Positions 23,110 to 34,099 of a DNA stretch of 64,000 nucleotides are shown here, piece by piece (positions within the stretch are counted from its first letter, which is position 1; every line of letters starts with the position of its first letter). Below the pieces are notes generated by a model, which saw only the letters and a list, made by a program, of their open reading frames with translations, was not told the origin of the DNA and did not search any database. The stretch spans positions 115,997,234 through 116,061,233 of the forward strand of contig CM057462.1 in the NCBI GenBank assembly GCA_030035585.1, written 5' to 3'. The stretch is from Dugong dugon (lineage: Eukaryota > Chordata > Mammalia > Sirenia > Dugongidae). The position numbers and the translations under genes are program-made.

Positions 23110-23455
23110 GCAAACATATTTCTCTTATTATGTACTGGGCACTATTCTTTTTGAGTATACCTCCTTCAATCTGCATATGAAGTAGTTACCCTAGTGGCAC
23201 AATGGTTAAGAGCTTGGCTGCTAACAAAAAGGTTGGCAGTTCAAATCCACCAGCTGCTCCTTGGAAACCCTATGGGGCAGTTCTACTCTGTCCTATAGGG
23301 TCACTATGAGTTGAAACCAACTTGAAGACATATAACAACAACTGTTAGTCTCATAACAGGTTAAGTGACTTGTCCAAGGTCATACTGGCATTAAGCTTGT
23401 TTTTAAACTGACTCTAGAGGCTGGGCTGTTAACCACTACCCTAAACTCCCAGTTA
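23110..23455 (-). mobile_element. MIR SINE split by an AfroSINE
   Basis: 'attatgtactgggcactatt' to the left and 'aagtgacttgtccaaggtca' then 'ctgttaaccactac' to the right of the AfroSINE follow the reverse complement of MIR. Confidence 0.7.
23188..23341 (+). mobile_element. AfroSINE, short form
   Basis: CCCTAGTGGCACAATGGTTAAG head, CAGTTCAAATCCACC B box region, GGGTCACTATGAGTTGAAACC tail ending in ACAACAAC, the RTE-type tail unit. Confidence 0.93.
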
Positions 23456-23787
23456 CTTTAGAACTATAAAATGAAGGAGATGATGAAAATTGATTTTATG
23501 TTCAAGGAGCTTTCAGTTTAAAGTGTTCTCTTGAAGCCCAGCAGTAAGAATACTTGATTCTATTTTTAAATACAATAAAGACCATGTCTATATCATGTCA
23601 TGCATTCTACAATATTTCTGCGACTTTTAGTGATTTCTTATTGATTGTATAACCAATATAATTTTACATTTATGCTACCCAAAATCACTTCTTTTATTTT
23701 CAAACTACATTACAATAATAAAGAACACACATCACAATAAACATTTCCAGGGGATTACATATTTTTATCACTAATTTTGTCCTATAA
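23456..23787. other. Unassigned AT-rich sequence
   Basis: Nothing recognised. Confidence 0.4.
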
Positions 23788-23792
23788 AAGGA

Positions 23793-24313
23793 TGTCATAG
23801 ATTGAATTATGTCCCCCAAAAAATGTGTGTATCCACTTGGCTGGGTCATGATTCCCAGTATTGTATGATTGTGTAATCTGATGTGATTTCCTTATGTGTT
23901 GTAAACTCTTTCACTATGATGAGGTTATATGTGATTTCCCTGTTTGTAAACTCTCACTACGATGAGGTTATACTTATGAGGTCTACAAGATTGCCTTAAT
24001 CCAATCTCTCTTGAGATATAAAAGAGAGAAGCAAGCAGAGACACATGGGAACCTCATACCACCAAGAAAACAGCGCTGGGAGCAGAGCACGTCCTTTGGA
24101 CCTGAGGTTCCTGTGCAGAGAAGCTTCCTGACCAAAGCAAGATTGATGACACGGACCTTCCTCCAGAGCTGACAGAAAGAGAAAGTCTTCTCCTGGAGCA
24201 CATGCCCTGAATTTGGACTTGTAGTCTACTGGACTGTGAGAGAATAAACTTCTTTTTGTTAAAGCCGTCCACTTGTGGTATTTCTGTTATAGCAGCACTA
24301 GATGACTAAGACA
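23793..24313 (+). mobile_element. Solo LTR fossil, MaLR-like, with 5 bp target duplication
   Basis: Starts TGTCATAGATTGAATTATG and ends ATGACTAAGACA, with TG...CA termini. AAGGA lies on both sides (23788-23792 and 24314-24318), a 5 bp duplication typical of LTR integration. Near the end, 'gtgagagaataaacttct' supplies an AATAAA-type poly(A) signal. An internal near-tandem duplication of about 45 bp occurs at 23882-23972. No internal region remains, so it is a solo LTR, probably from recombination between two LTRs. Confidence 0.8.
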
Positions 24314-24318
24314 AAGGA

Positions 24319-25120
24319 TGATATGTGTTTCATTTAAAGTTCCAATTACAAAAAAAAAAAAAAAATTATTTCAGTGTTCATTGTATCTTGGCATAGACAT
24401 GAACCAGTTTTGACCAAGTGAGCCTTAGGTCTTCTCCAAGAATCGGTAAGGAAGAGATTGTTACCTGGCTCTACATAATGCATGGCTGAAGTACTGTTCA
24501 TTAAATCATTTAAAAATACCTCATGTGTGGCAGTATGAGCATCTAGACTATAAAATAGAAAAAAAAAAAAATGATTCTACTGCATATGCTAGCAGGACTA
24601 GTCCACCATTCCATCTAATCTGAGTGAAGAAAGGAAGCAAAGGCAATGCATTAACACCCCCATAAGTTTCCATGCAGACATCTTGAGTAGGCATCCCATG
24701 ATCTTGGACTGTGGATGCAATGATACAATTTCCCCAGTGGCAGTAAACATAAAACTATGTTGGTCTTCTGCTCCTAGAGGCTTTCCAAGCTGCCATGCCA
24801 AATCTGTTAATACAGAAGAATGAAGAAGAGGAAAAAAACTTAGAAAGACCTGAGAACAATACTGACATAGAGAAGACAGGGGTAAGAATAGGAGAGAATA
24901 AAGATCAGTTAATCATCATTCGCAAAAATAGAGCCGTTTACATAGAAGGAAGTGGAACTACACGCTCTTTACATGGGGAAAAATATGCTAGCCATTTCAT
25001 CCATATCTCCAGAGTTATACCCACCTACCTGCCATCAGTGAAGAACTTCAACTCCGCCTTTTTGCAGTGAAACTAACCCATGTGTTGGACTCAAACACTA
25101 TAGTTATCAATTCTATCTCT
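24319..25120. other. Unassigned sequence
   Basis: A(17) run near 24349-24365 and A(12) near 24560, otherwise unique-looking. No gene recognised; the 91-codon frame at 24795-25070 shows no domain. Confidence 0.4.
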
Positions 25121-25235
25121 GCTACTTTTTTTTTTCCTTTGGTGGTAAATACATATGTAACAAAACATTTGCCATTTCAACATTCCTTACAAGTACAATT
25201 TAGTGACAATGATTACGCTTAACATGTTGCTGCTT
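25121..25235 (-). mobile_element. Old L1M 3' end fragment
   Basis: 'ggtggtaaatacatatgta', 'aacatttgccatttcaacat' and 'acaagtacaatttagtgac' follow the same 3' region as the copy at 21955-22335. Confidence 0.6.
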
Positions 25236-25244
25236 TTAAATATT

Positions 25245-25390
25245 TGATCTTGGGCAGATCACTTCATTTCATTAAGCATCAGATTTCTTATCTGTAAGAT
25301 GATCTACCTCCTCCACAGTGTTGAGTAGAATTCTTGAAATACATATGTGAAAGCACATCAACATTTGGTAGGCCTGCAAAATACATTATT
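25245..25390 (+). mobile_element. MIR SINE fragment
   Basis: 'gatcttgggcagatcacttc', 'cagatttcttatctgtaaga' and 'tgatctacctcctccacagt' follow the MIR core and 3' part. Confidence 0.65.
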
Positions 25391-25553
25391 ATCATTTTTC
25401 CTTCCCTTATTTCTTTCATTTCTTCCAAACTTTGGAAACTATCCTGGTCTTCAAGGGGCAAACATGAGAAAAGTAATATAATTTTCCATGTAAGCATTGT
25501 GACCGTTGTTTTACCTACACTCTCTCATTTAATCATTAGAACAACCACTAAAG

Positions 25554-25716
25554 TTGTTGCTGTTGTTGTGTGCCATCGAGTCGATTATGACTCATAGTGA
25601 CCCTATAGGACAGAATAGAACTGCCCCAGGGGGTTTCCAAGGAGTGGCTGGTGGATTTGAACTGCTGACCTTTTGGTTGGCAGCCTGAGCTCTTAACCAT
25701 TGTGCCACCAAGGCTC
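25554..25716 (-). mobile_element. AfroSINE, short form
   Basis: GTTGTTGTGTGCCATCGAGTC with GACCCTATAGGACAG at the tail, GTGCCACCAAGGCTC at the head. Target duplication CAACCACTAAA is exact at 25542-25552 and 25717-25727. Confidence 0.96.
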
Positions 25717-25799
25717 CAACCACTAAAATAGTTATTATTATTCCTGTCGTATATGAGAAAAATGAGGTTAAAAAGCCTCACTAGCTTGCCTTAAGCTGT

Positions 25800-25960
25800 T
25801 TATTTATGCAGCTATATTTATTGAATATTTACTATATTCTAGGCATTGAGCCAGGGGCCCTGGGCACAAAGATGAATGTGATAGGGTTTCTGCCCTTTGT
25901 GAGTTCCCAGTTTGGCAAGACAGAGAGGCAAATAAGCAGACAACGTTAGTTCAGTCTATT
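25800..25960 (-). mobile_element. LINE2 3' end
   Basis: 'tattgaatatttactatatt' then 'ctaggcattgagccagg', 'ggcacaaagatgaatgtg', 'tctgccctttgtgagttccc' are the reverse complement of the L2 3' region. Confidence 0.65.
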
Positions 25961-26159
25961 CGAGGGCAGTAGAGGCAAAGCCCCCTGATGATTTTCACTA
26001 CTCCGACTACACCACTCTTATATTGTGAGAGCCTGCTTTCTTTCCCCTGGGACTTATCCTCTGCTTGGAGCTATACCTCCTCAGGATAATATGTCTTCCC
26101 AGACTACAGTGCCATGTCTTTCCTTACAACCCTTCACCTGGTTTCATCTCTACCTTGGA

Positions 26160-26230
26160 CTCACTCATTCATTCATCTGACAAATATGTACCAAGAATTT
26201 TCTGTCAGGCTGTATGCTATTCTCTGAGAA
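26160..26230 (-). mobile_element. LINE2 3' end fragment
   Basis: 'actcattcattcatctgaca' followed by 'aatatgtaccaagaatttt' fits the terminal L2 segment. Confidence 0.5.
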
Positions 26231-27570
26231 TAAAATATATACATAAGGGTAAAAGAAGATAAAAGCATTTTTTAAAAAGCTACTGCTGGTCTTGCACAGG
26301 TTAGAATCCAGTTAAGGAAAGACCAGCATTGAACAGAAAAGAAGAATTAATTACTGAAGATGCTTGGATAGAGGTCTGTAAAACATAAAATGAAATACAC
26401 ACACACACACACACACACATACACACACAGAGACTGGTCTATTATATCCACTTGGTATCAGGTGAGTTAAGGTCAAAGATGAAGGATTTAGCTTTAGTAT
26501 ATCATAACTGAGTCGGCTGTGGCACAGACTAGGGTCATGTCCAGGTGCATATTTAGACTTTGAGCTCAGGGGCAACATCTTGCCTAGAGATATACTTTTT
26601 AGTGTTAAATATATAGAGATATCACTTGAGGCTATGGAAAGGTGGATTTCCCAGGAAAGATGTAAAGAGTAAAAAGGGAAAGGGCCCAAGGAAGGCAGAG
26701 CCTGGAGGAACAGCAACATTAAGGAACAGGAAGAGGATGAGCAAGGACACAGGTGCTAGCCCTTGTGGACCCCATCCTCATCTACAGAAAAGAAGGTGAC
26801 TTCTTTAATCCCCACATCCTTGCAAGCAGAACCCATAGCTGTAAACAAAATCACATACTAGAAAAGAGGGTTGAATAAAGTCTATTCACAGTACTCTTAA
26901 GAAAACTCACTGAATTGGTAGTCCTAATTAGGAACTTTTTATAAAGAATTTTAATTCAAGCAAATGAGAGGGAAAAAAAGTCAAATGAGAAAGAAAATCA
27001 TATAAACTCACGAATATAAGACCCCAGCTCATGTCTTAATGTATCGTAGAAGCTTTAGTTTATCTGTCAGTCAGTGATATTGTATCTCATTGTAGTACCT
27101 TCAAAAGCTTTAGAAATATTATTAGATTCACTTAGCTATATAATTCTGTAGCTGCTATCATTTTAGTGCCTTACTCATGCAATTAACCTTTTTTTTCCAA
27201 ACCAGCAGCTTATTATAATTCTATAATGAGTACTGATTTGTTTAATTGTATTCTCAGTTTATTCTGAATAAATGTACTAATCTTAAAAGAAAAAATGCAT
27301 TGTATTCCTTATCTTTCAGCAATTAAAACCAATAATCTAATAGTTATATTTTTGTTATATGATTTGTTTTTTAATTTGGACACTTATTTCTGAGAGGGAA
27401 ATGTTCTTATTTTAACCTTTTTATCAAGTCCTAGCCTTTGAGAAAGAATGAAGGGAAATAGGTCAGTAGGTGTTTGAAGACTGATTAATGAGACAGTTTC
27501 TAGAGTGTGATACTCACCACCAACAGATATTGTTGGGGGTGGGAGAAAGACACACAATTCATGGTCAAAA
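26231..27570. other. Unassigned AT-rich sequence with one CA microsatellite
   Basis: Apart from the CA repeat at 26395 nothing is recognised. Frames are short. Confidence 0.4.
26395..26428. repeat. (CA)n microsatellite
   Basis: About 16 CA units with one TA interruption near 26420. Confidence 0.97.
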
Positions 27571-27792
27571 TGTTGTCAGGTGCCATCAAGCATCTCCTAC
27601 TCACAGCAACCCCGGGTACAACAGAAGGAAACACAGTTTGGTCCTGCACCATTCTCATAATCCTTGCTGTGTCTGAACCTTTGCTGTAGCCACTGTCAGT
27701 CTATCGCATTGAGGGTGTTCCTCTTTTTTGATGACCCTCTACCGAGCATGATGTCCTTCTCCAGGGACTGGTGCCTCCTTATAACATATCCA
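27571..27792 (-). mobile_element. RTE LINE 3' end fragment
   Basis: TGTTGTCAGGTGCCATCAAG, CAACCCCGGGTACAACAGA, GATGTCCTTCTCCAGGGACT: the same 3' UTR and end-of-ORF DNA as the larger RTE copies. Target duplication ATGGTCAAAA / ATGATCAAAA lies at 27561 and 27794, so this 0.22 kb truncated copy is a complete insertion. Confidence 0.9.
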
Positions 27793-27803
27793 AATGATCA
27801 AAA

Positions 27804-29458
27804 CAAGTTTGCAAAATGCTTTGTTAATTTAAACAAAGTTCTTTATTTTGGGCTTCTCAGAGCCTTTAGTTAGCTTCTTTACATCCAAATACTTTAAGAA
27901 AAGCCTGCACTTAAGTGCGGATCAGAGGACCAGAGAAGACACATGTAAAACATGGCAGAGATCAGCATGGGCATCCAGGGGAGGGCAATGGTTAAAGACT
28001 GATGTGTGCATGTACTTAAGTCAGGAAAATGAAAAGCAGAAATGGAATAAAAATACCAGTTTGGTGTAACTGGAGTTGTAGTAAAGATGAAGGTCAATTT
28101 TACTGCATTACAAATATAGGCTATACCTAACTTTCTGGGAAATTGCTGTTTGCTGCATCAAAATATCTCTGAAAGATGGCTTCCCCTTTGGAGATAGTTC
28201 CATGAAGGGATGGTCTGGTCTCTTGCAGGCCACTGTACCTCCAGAGATGAACAGTCTCTGTTACAAAGTAAGTGCTCAACAATTATTTATCCAGTAGAAT
28301 GAATAGTAAATAAATGGAGGGAGAAACATAATAACTAAAATAATATCATTTGGAGACTTTTAAATGGATGGCCCATGTGTAGACACCATGACTTCCAGGT
28401 GTTTCCTTATCCTGTCTCTATTCCGAGAGATTACAACTAAGGGATTCCCCACAGGAAAAGTTCTCACAGCCTTGGCAACTTGCCATTGCGCCTGAAGGCA
28501 CAGTCAAGTGTGGTTATTAATGAGGAACAGTGAGATTTTAAAGATTAACTGTCCTTTACACAAAATGTCTCCTTGCTTATTAAAGAATGCTTCTTTTGAT
28601 CTTAACCCTCAAACTTGGATTTTTATATTAAGAATGAGTCATATTTGTAAAAGAGCTTTCAAGCGGCTTCAAAATTGACTAACTCTATTAATCCTAAAAA
28701 AAGAAAGAGTATCCCATTGCAGAAAGAAAAAAAAGAAGGAATGAAAGAAAGGTGGAAATAGAGAAAGCAGATTCGGTTAATGATTTGCCCGAGGTCAAAA
28801 AATTATTTTATGGAAAACCAAGATTAGAACCCAGCTCTTCCCACTTCTATTCCTTAAGATACACAGAGGAGTAAACTCTAATTCCATCTGTTAGAGAAAT
28901 CCCCCTGGCTTGTAATGCAATTGAAACTTTAAAAAAAAAAAAAAAAAAGCCTCTCTCTCAATATTAAAAAAAAGTCTACATGACTAATTCTCTTAAAATA
29001 ATAAAACAATTATAAGGCCACATAAAAGTTATCTAAAAAGGGGAGTGAAGAGAAGATCAGAGATGCTTATGTAAGGACAAGATAGAAGCCAAGCTTCAGA
29101 ATTCAAAGCTTTTGGGAGCTCTAATTATTTCACTTGCATTCATAAAATCTTAAACATTTCTCTCCACTCTTTGATGTATACTATCCAATCAATTGTAATG
29201 GAATCTAAGTGCATAGTGCTTGTAATGGTACGTAAACATGAAGGTGAAAAAGTGCCACATGTAAGCACTGCCGCCTAGAGGGGAGAGTGGGCCTTTTTCT
29301 AATGTGTCCAGGAGCGTTCAGAAAGGAGAAATGGCCCTATGATCAGTGCCATTTTTATTCTCTTTCTTCCAGGTTAATTGAAATAGGTTTTTGTTTTTTC
29401 CTATTTTTCATTCTAAAGTAAAAGGCAATGACTAGATGCATGCTTGGGAAAAAATAAT
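27804..29458. other. Unassigned sequence with small L2 and MIR traces
   Basis: L2-like 3' end near 28260-28320 ('aagtgctcaacaattattta'); MIR-like 'gatttgcccgaggtc' with 'agaacccagctcttccca' near 28780-28850 on the minus strand; A(18) run at 28931. The rest is unassigned. Confidence 0.4.
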
Positions 29459-29742
29459 AAAAAATATATGTATAAGTATTTATATATATAAGCTACATAT
29501 ATAAATATATTTATGTGTGTATATATATATAATCCATTGCCATTGAGTTGATTCCCACTCCTAGCGACCCTATAGGACAGAGTAGGACTGCCCCACAGGG
29601 TTTCCAAGGAGCGGCTGGTAGATTTGAACTGTCGATCTTTTGGTTAGCGGCCAAGCTCTTAACCACTATACCACCAGGGCTCCATACATGAGTCGTGTGT
29701 GTGCATGTGTATGTATATATATGTGTGTGTGTATGTATTTGC
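29459..29742. repeat. TA/TG-rich microsatellite split by an AfroSINE
   Basis: TATATA and TATG units at 29459-29531, then the SINE, then TGTGTG/TATATG units at 29690-29742. The SINE landed in or beside the array. Confidence 0.9.
29532..29683 (-). mobile_element. AfroSINE, short form
   Basis: ATCCATTGCCATTGAGTTG with GACCCTATAGGACAGAG at the tail; GTTAGCGGCCAAGCTC and CACCAGGGCTCC at the head. It sits in a TA-rich array, so a target duplication cannot be read. Confidence 0.95.
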
Positions 29743-30511
29743 AAGGAAAACATTAAAAACGCCTGTCATTGAAGCCCCAGAAAACTTTCACAAAGAACAT
29801 TGAATTTTAACAAAGAACAAAGAGAGACACATCTCCTGAGTTTCCTTCCTTGAGACATTAATGCAACAGTAATTAGGAATAAACATCAAAATAGCTTCTA
29901 AGACGTGAATAGCTTAGGCAGAAAGCATTGCATTTAAATTACTGAAAACTGAAACATTACAATGAACAAACTAGCAAGAGTATATCCTCATTGTCATAAG
30001 AAAATGGTTAGTTCCTCATGGATCAACATGGGATCAAGAACTACGACATTTAAATAAAAGAACTTGCAGAAAAAAGATAGTGAAGAAAGAGAACAAGAGC
30101 AGAGATATGATCGTGTTAGTTACTGGAATAATGGGGATGGTAACTAACACCAAAATTAATTGTAGTTGTTCTGCATATCATTTATAATTTCATATATATA
30201 TATATAATGGTATTCCACAATGAGTATTCAGTTTATCTTGATTAATTCTCTTCTGTGTCTTTTTAAAGCTCCCAAGTGAAAAAAAAAAAATTGCCATCAA
30301 GATTTATTAAAGAAAGATACTGTTTACTAAAGAAAGGATAGCTCTAGTCAACATTTGTAATTTTCATCCTAGCACCCTGAGAGGAAAAATCACATAAGCA
30401 TATCACTTAGCCAGTGATGTCTAAACAGAGTGTATTATTACTTGAGTGACTTCACTCCTGTCCAAAGCACTTTGTGAACTGTAAAATGTTACAGACTCTC
30501 TACTTCATCAT
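29743..30511. other. Unassigned AT-rich sequence
   Basis: TATATA run at 30190-30207; A(11) near 30280. Nothing else recognised. Confidence 0.4.
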
Positions 30512-30652
30512 AAAGGCAGTGTGCTGCAGGGGAATCAGTTCTTGGCTCTACAGGAGAAGGCGTACTTCCAGTCCTACCAGTCACTGACCATCTATGTCAC
30601 TGTGAGAAGGTCACTTGTAATCTGTTACTTTTCTTATCTGTAATAAGAGATG
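30512..30652 (+). mobile_element. MIR SINE
   Basis: 'aaaggcagtgtgctgcaggg', 'cagtcctaccagtcactgac', 'agaaggtcacttgtaatctg', 'cttatctgtaataagagatg' follow MIR from head to core. Confidence 0.7.
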
Positions 30653-30860
30653 AGAGTCTCTGGGTGGGGCGAATGGTTAACCACTTGACTACTAGCCAAA
30701 AGATTGGTGGTTTGAACCAACCCAGAGATGCCTTGGAAGACAGACCTGGTGAACTGCCTCCAAAAGGTCACAGCCTTGAAAACCCTCCAGAACAGCTCGA
30801 CTCTGCACACATGGGGTCACCCTGAGTCAGCATCAACCTATGTCAACTAACAACAACAAG
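30653..30860 (+). mobile_element. AfroSINE, older form
   Basis: GTCTCTGGGTGGGGCGAATG head, AACCCAGAGATGCCTTGGAAG middle, ATGGGGTCACCCTGAGTCAG tail ending AACTAACAACAACAAG. Inserted at the end of a MIR. Confidence 0.92.
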
Positions 30861-30944
30861 AAAAGATATTCTATCTTCAGTTTTCAGAGAGGAGCAACTG
30901 GGATAATGCATGTGACTATTGTTAATTTTGTTATTATCAATATA

Positions 30945-31145
30945 AATAATAATAGTCACAGTTTACAAAGTACCTTCAACTGCTTTATCCCATTTAATCC
31001 TTAAAACAATCCTCTGAGGCAGATTTCAATATGCCCATTTTTCAGAAGAGGAAATGGAGTCAAAGAGTTCAGCATCTGTGTCATATGATCAAGAAAATGA
31101 AGCACTGAGATTAAAGTTCTGATTTTCTGATGTTCTACACCACCA
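30945..31145 (-). mobile_element. MIR SINE
   Basis: 'cccatttaatccttaaaaca' then 'atcctctgaggcagatttc' and 'atttttcagaagaggaaatg' are the reverse complement of the MIR core. Confidence 0.7.
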
Positions 31146-31579
31146 TCCAACACACCAGATCATTTCATCACAATGTTCTGGTTTCAGTCTCCTCTACAAA
31201 GTCAGCAAGGGATGTGGGTCATTCCACAGCTGCTTAAATAACTCCAGTAATGGGGAAATTGTACCTCCTGAGGAAACCTATTCTATTTTTCAGTATCCTT
31301 ATTTTTAGAAAGGTCTCTTTATCTTGATCCAAAATTCACCTCTTCATAATGTTCACTTCTTATTTTTCTATTTTTATTCCCTAAAAATGTGCAAAATAAA
31401 TGAAATTCCTTTTTCCACTGTATGACTTTCAAGTTACTCTATAGTCTGATCTGTTTTCTGGAAACTAATTCTTTCCTGAATACTCAGAGTGTGCAGTTCC
31501 TAGTGCCCTCATCATCATGATTCTCCTAACTCTGGAAATTTATTAACTGTCAAAGAGACTTTTTTTTTCTTATCTCTAT
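31146..31579. other. Unassigned sequence
   Basis: No gene or named repeat seen. Confidence 0.4.
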
Positions 31580-31725
31580 TACAGTGCTTGTAATATTGCA
31601 TTTGATTTTATGTTTACTTATCTAGCTCTGCTATTAGATTGTGTACTTCTTCAGGGGTGGGGTCATGATTTAATCACTTTTGTTTGTTTCCCTGGCATAT
31701 AAAAGCCCTTAATATAACATGTCGA
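31580..31725 (+). mobile_element. LINE2 3' end
   Basis: 'gctattagattgtgtacttc' then 'ttcaggggtggggtcatg' and 'ccctggcatataaaagccct' fit the L2 3' end. Confidence 0.55.
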
Positions 31726-31774
31726 ATTAGTACACTAAAACGTTATTTGAATTTAACACTGTTAAGCAGCTTCC

Positions 31775-32302
31775 CATTCTTTGAAATGTTATCCATAATT
31801 TGTTATGATCTACATATTCTAATGTCTTTGCATAGTCAATAAAACACAGACAAACAGCTTTCTGGCATTCTCTGCTTTCAGCCAAGATCCATCTGATATC
31901 AGTAATGATATCCCTCCTTCCACGTTCTCTTCTGAATCCTGCTTGAACTTCTGGCAGTTCCCTGTCGATGTGCTGCTGCAACCGTTTTTGAATTAACTTC
32001 AGCAAAACTTTACTTGCATGTGATGTTAATATTTTTTGATAATTTCTGCATTCTTTTGGATCATCTTTCTTTGGAATGGGCACAAATATGGATCTCTTCC
32101 AGTCAGTTGGCCAGGTATTTGTCTTCCTAATTTCTCGGCAGAGACAAATGAGCATTTCCAGCACTGCATCATTTGTTGAAACATCTCAATTGGTATTCTG
32201 TCATTTCCTGGAGCCTGTTTTTGGCCAATGCCTTCAGTGCAGCTTGGACTCCTTCCTTCAATACCATTGGTTCTAGAATGGGAATTCAAGAACACTTGAC
32301 TG
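31775..32302 (-). pseudogene. RTE reverse transcriptase, N-terminal half, inverted
   Basis: This part would form the RT fingers and first palm segment. Readable pieces are GNDRIPIEMFQQM (about 32210-32165), TDWKRSIFVPIPKKDDPKEC (about 32110-32045), SHASKVLLKLIQKRLQQHID, GFRRERGRRD and LCFIDYAKTLEYVDHNKL (first catalytic Asp in FIDYAK). The frame changes near 32160. It ends at about HFKEW, only a few residues short of where the plus-strand part starts. Confidence 0.9.
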
Positions 32303-33115
32303 TGCTCTTGCAGAACCTGTACATAGAGCAATAGGCTGTCCTTAGAACAGAACAAGGGGATACCGCGGTTTAAAATCAGGAAAGGCATGTGTCAGGGTTG
32401 TAGCCTTTTATCATACTTATTCAGTCTGTATGCTGAGCAAATAATAGGAGAAGCTGGACTATATAAAGAAGAACACAGCATCGGGTTTGGAGGAAGACTC
32501 ATTAACAACCTGCAATATGCAGATGACACAACCTTCCTTGCTGAAAACGAAGAAGACTTGAAGCACTTACTGAAGATGATCAAAGACTTCAGTATCAATT
32601 ACAACTCAACATAAATTCAATAAAAGTCTTTGCTACTGGACCAATAAGCAACATCATAATAAAGGAAGAAAAGGTTGAAGCTGTCAAGAATTTCACTTTC
32701 CTTGGATCCACAATCAAAGCCCATGGAAGCAGCAATCAAGAAATCAAACAAAGTATAGTATGGCATTGGACAAACCTGCTGCAAAAGATCTCTTTAAAGT
32801 GTTGAAAAGCAAAGATGTCAATCTGAGGACTAAGGTGTGCCTGACCCAAGCAATGGTATTTTTAATCACCTCCTATGCATGTGAAACCTGGACAATGAAT
32901 AAAGGAGACCGAAAAATTGATGCCTTTGAATTATGGTGTTGGCAAAGAATATTGAATATACCATGGACTGCCAGAAGAACAAAGAAGTCTGTCTTGGAAG
33001 AAGTACAGCCAGAATGCAGCTTGGAAGCAAGGAGGGTGAGACTTCATCTCACATACTTTGACATGTTATTAGGAGGGTTCAGTCCCTGGAGAAGGACATC
33101 ACGCTTGGTAAGGTA
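32303..33115 (+). pseudogene. RTE reverse transcriptase, C-terminal half
   Basis: Starts with NLYIEQ-like sequence, then QGCSLLSYLFSLYAEQI and the YADD box at about 32514-32525, followed by the thumb and the tail domain (NKGDRKIDAFELWCWQRILN, PWTARRTKKSVLEEVQPECSLEARR, 32890-33030). It spans two open frames (32387-32614 and 32760-33116) with breaks between them. A complete RTE protein would need the inverted part and the missing endonuclease. Confidence 0.9.
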
Positions 33116-33539
33116 GAGGATCAGTGAAAAAGAGGAAGACTCTCAATTAGATGGATTGACACAGTGGCCGCAACAATGGGCTCAAACATAGCAATTATTG
33201 TGAGAATAGCTTAGTGTTTTGTTCTGTTGTATGCAGAGTCGCTATGAGTTGGAACTGACTCGATGGCACTTAACAACAACAAGCAGCTTCCAAAAAGTTG
33301 ATATGTCATAATAGAAATTCAATTTCTGGAGTGAAATAGATGAGAGTTCAACGTGATCATTTATCCCATCAATGCTAAGGTAGAATAGAGTTCTTAATGT
33401 ACAGAGAAATGGAGACACTACCCTCCAAAGCTGGTGGTAAAATCTGAACAGGCTTCACATGAGAAGTGACAGTTAATCAGTTATGTAATTTGGGATGTGA
33501 GGGATAAGTATGCTGCTTACATCATATACAGCAGAAGTA

Positions 33540-34090
33540 GTAAGAGATTAATCCTACAGAATACATTGGGACCAAGTTATGTAAGGTTTTGGACATCTGA
33601 AGAAGAGGTTAGAATTTTAACCTGCAGACAATGGTGGGCCACAAAAATTTCTAAGCAGAAAAGTTGCTTGATCATATCTATAGTTTAAAATATAAACCTG
33701 GAAGCTGAAAAAACCAATATTAATGTTCTCCAGTTGTCCTGGAGGAAGATGATGAGTACCTGTACGGGAGCATCAGAGTCCCAAGCAGGCAGCAGAGGTG
33801 AAGGTGATTGGCATGAACAAGAGAAGGGGCAGTAAGTACAGGGTGCTAGATGAGTTATCCTCATAGATTAGGAACACCCACCAAATAATGAAAGGACTTT
33901 ATTAATTACCCAATTTTTTTTTTAACAAATAATTATTAAGTGTTTACCGTAGACATGGTCCCTGTCCTCATGTGACTTAAAGTCTAGTGGAGACAAAGGA
34001 ATGAATATAAAGTGGGATCTGTTATAAACAGGACCACCTTCACAAAGATGCGACTAGTATAGTCACACAAGCACCCTGAACTTGGAGTTT
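33540..34090 (-). mobile_element. LINE2 remnant, left part
   Basis: 'ttgcttgatcatatctatag' (33663), 'tccagttgtcctgg', and 'attattaagtgtttaccgta' then 'gacatggtccctgtcctcat' (33935) fit L2 on the minus strand, though their order suggests two fragments. Confidence 0.5.
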
Positions 34091-34099
34091 AGTGCTCTA

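Larger units (their letters stand above)
31775..33280 (+). mobile_element. RTE/BovB-type LINE with inverted 5' half (one insertion)
   Basis: The right part (from about 32303) is plus strand: NLYIEQ-like start, then LINNLQYADDTTFLAENEED with the catalytic Y-A-D-D, FKVLKSKDVNLRTKVCLTQA, WTMNKGDRKIDAFELWCWQR, and a 3' end of ATGGCACTTAACAACAACAA. The left part (31775 to about 32302) is the adjoining upstream RT sequence on the minus strand (QKQAPGNDRIPIEMFQQM, WKRSIFVPIPKKDDPKECR, LQQHIDRELPEVQAGFRRER). The direct repeat AAGCAGCTTCC lies at 31764-31774 and 33281-33291, exact over 11 bp, so both parts came in one event. The pattern is that of twin priming. The endonuclease is absent and the frames are broken. 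Confidence 0.95.
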
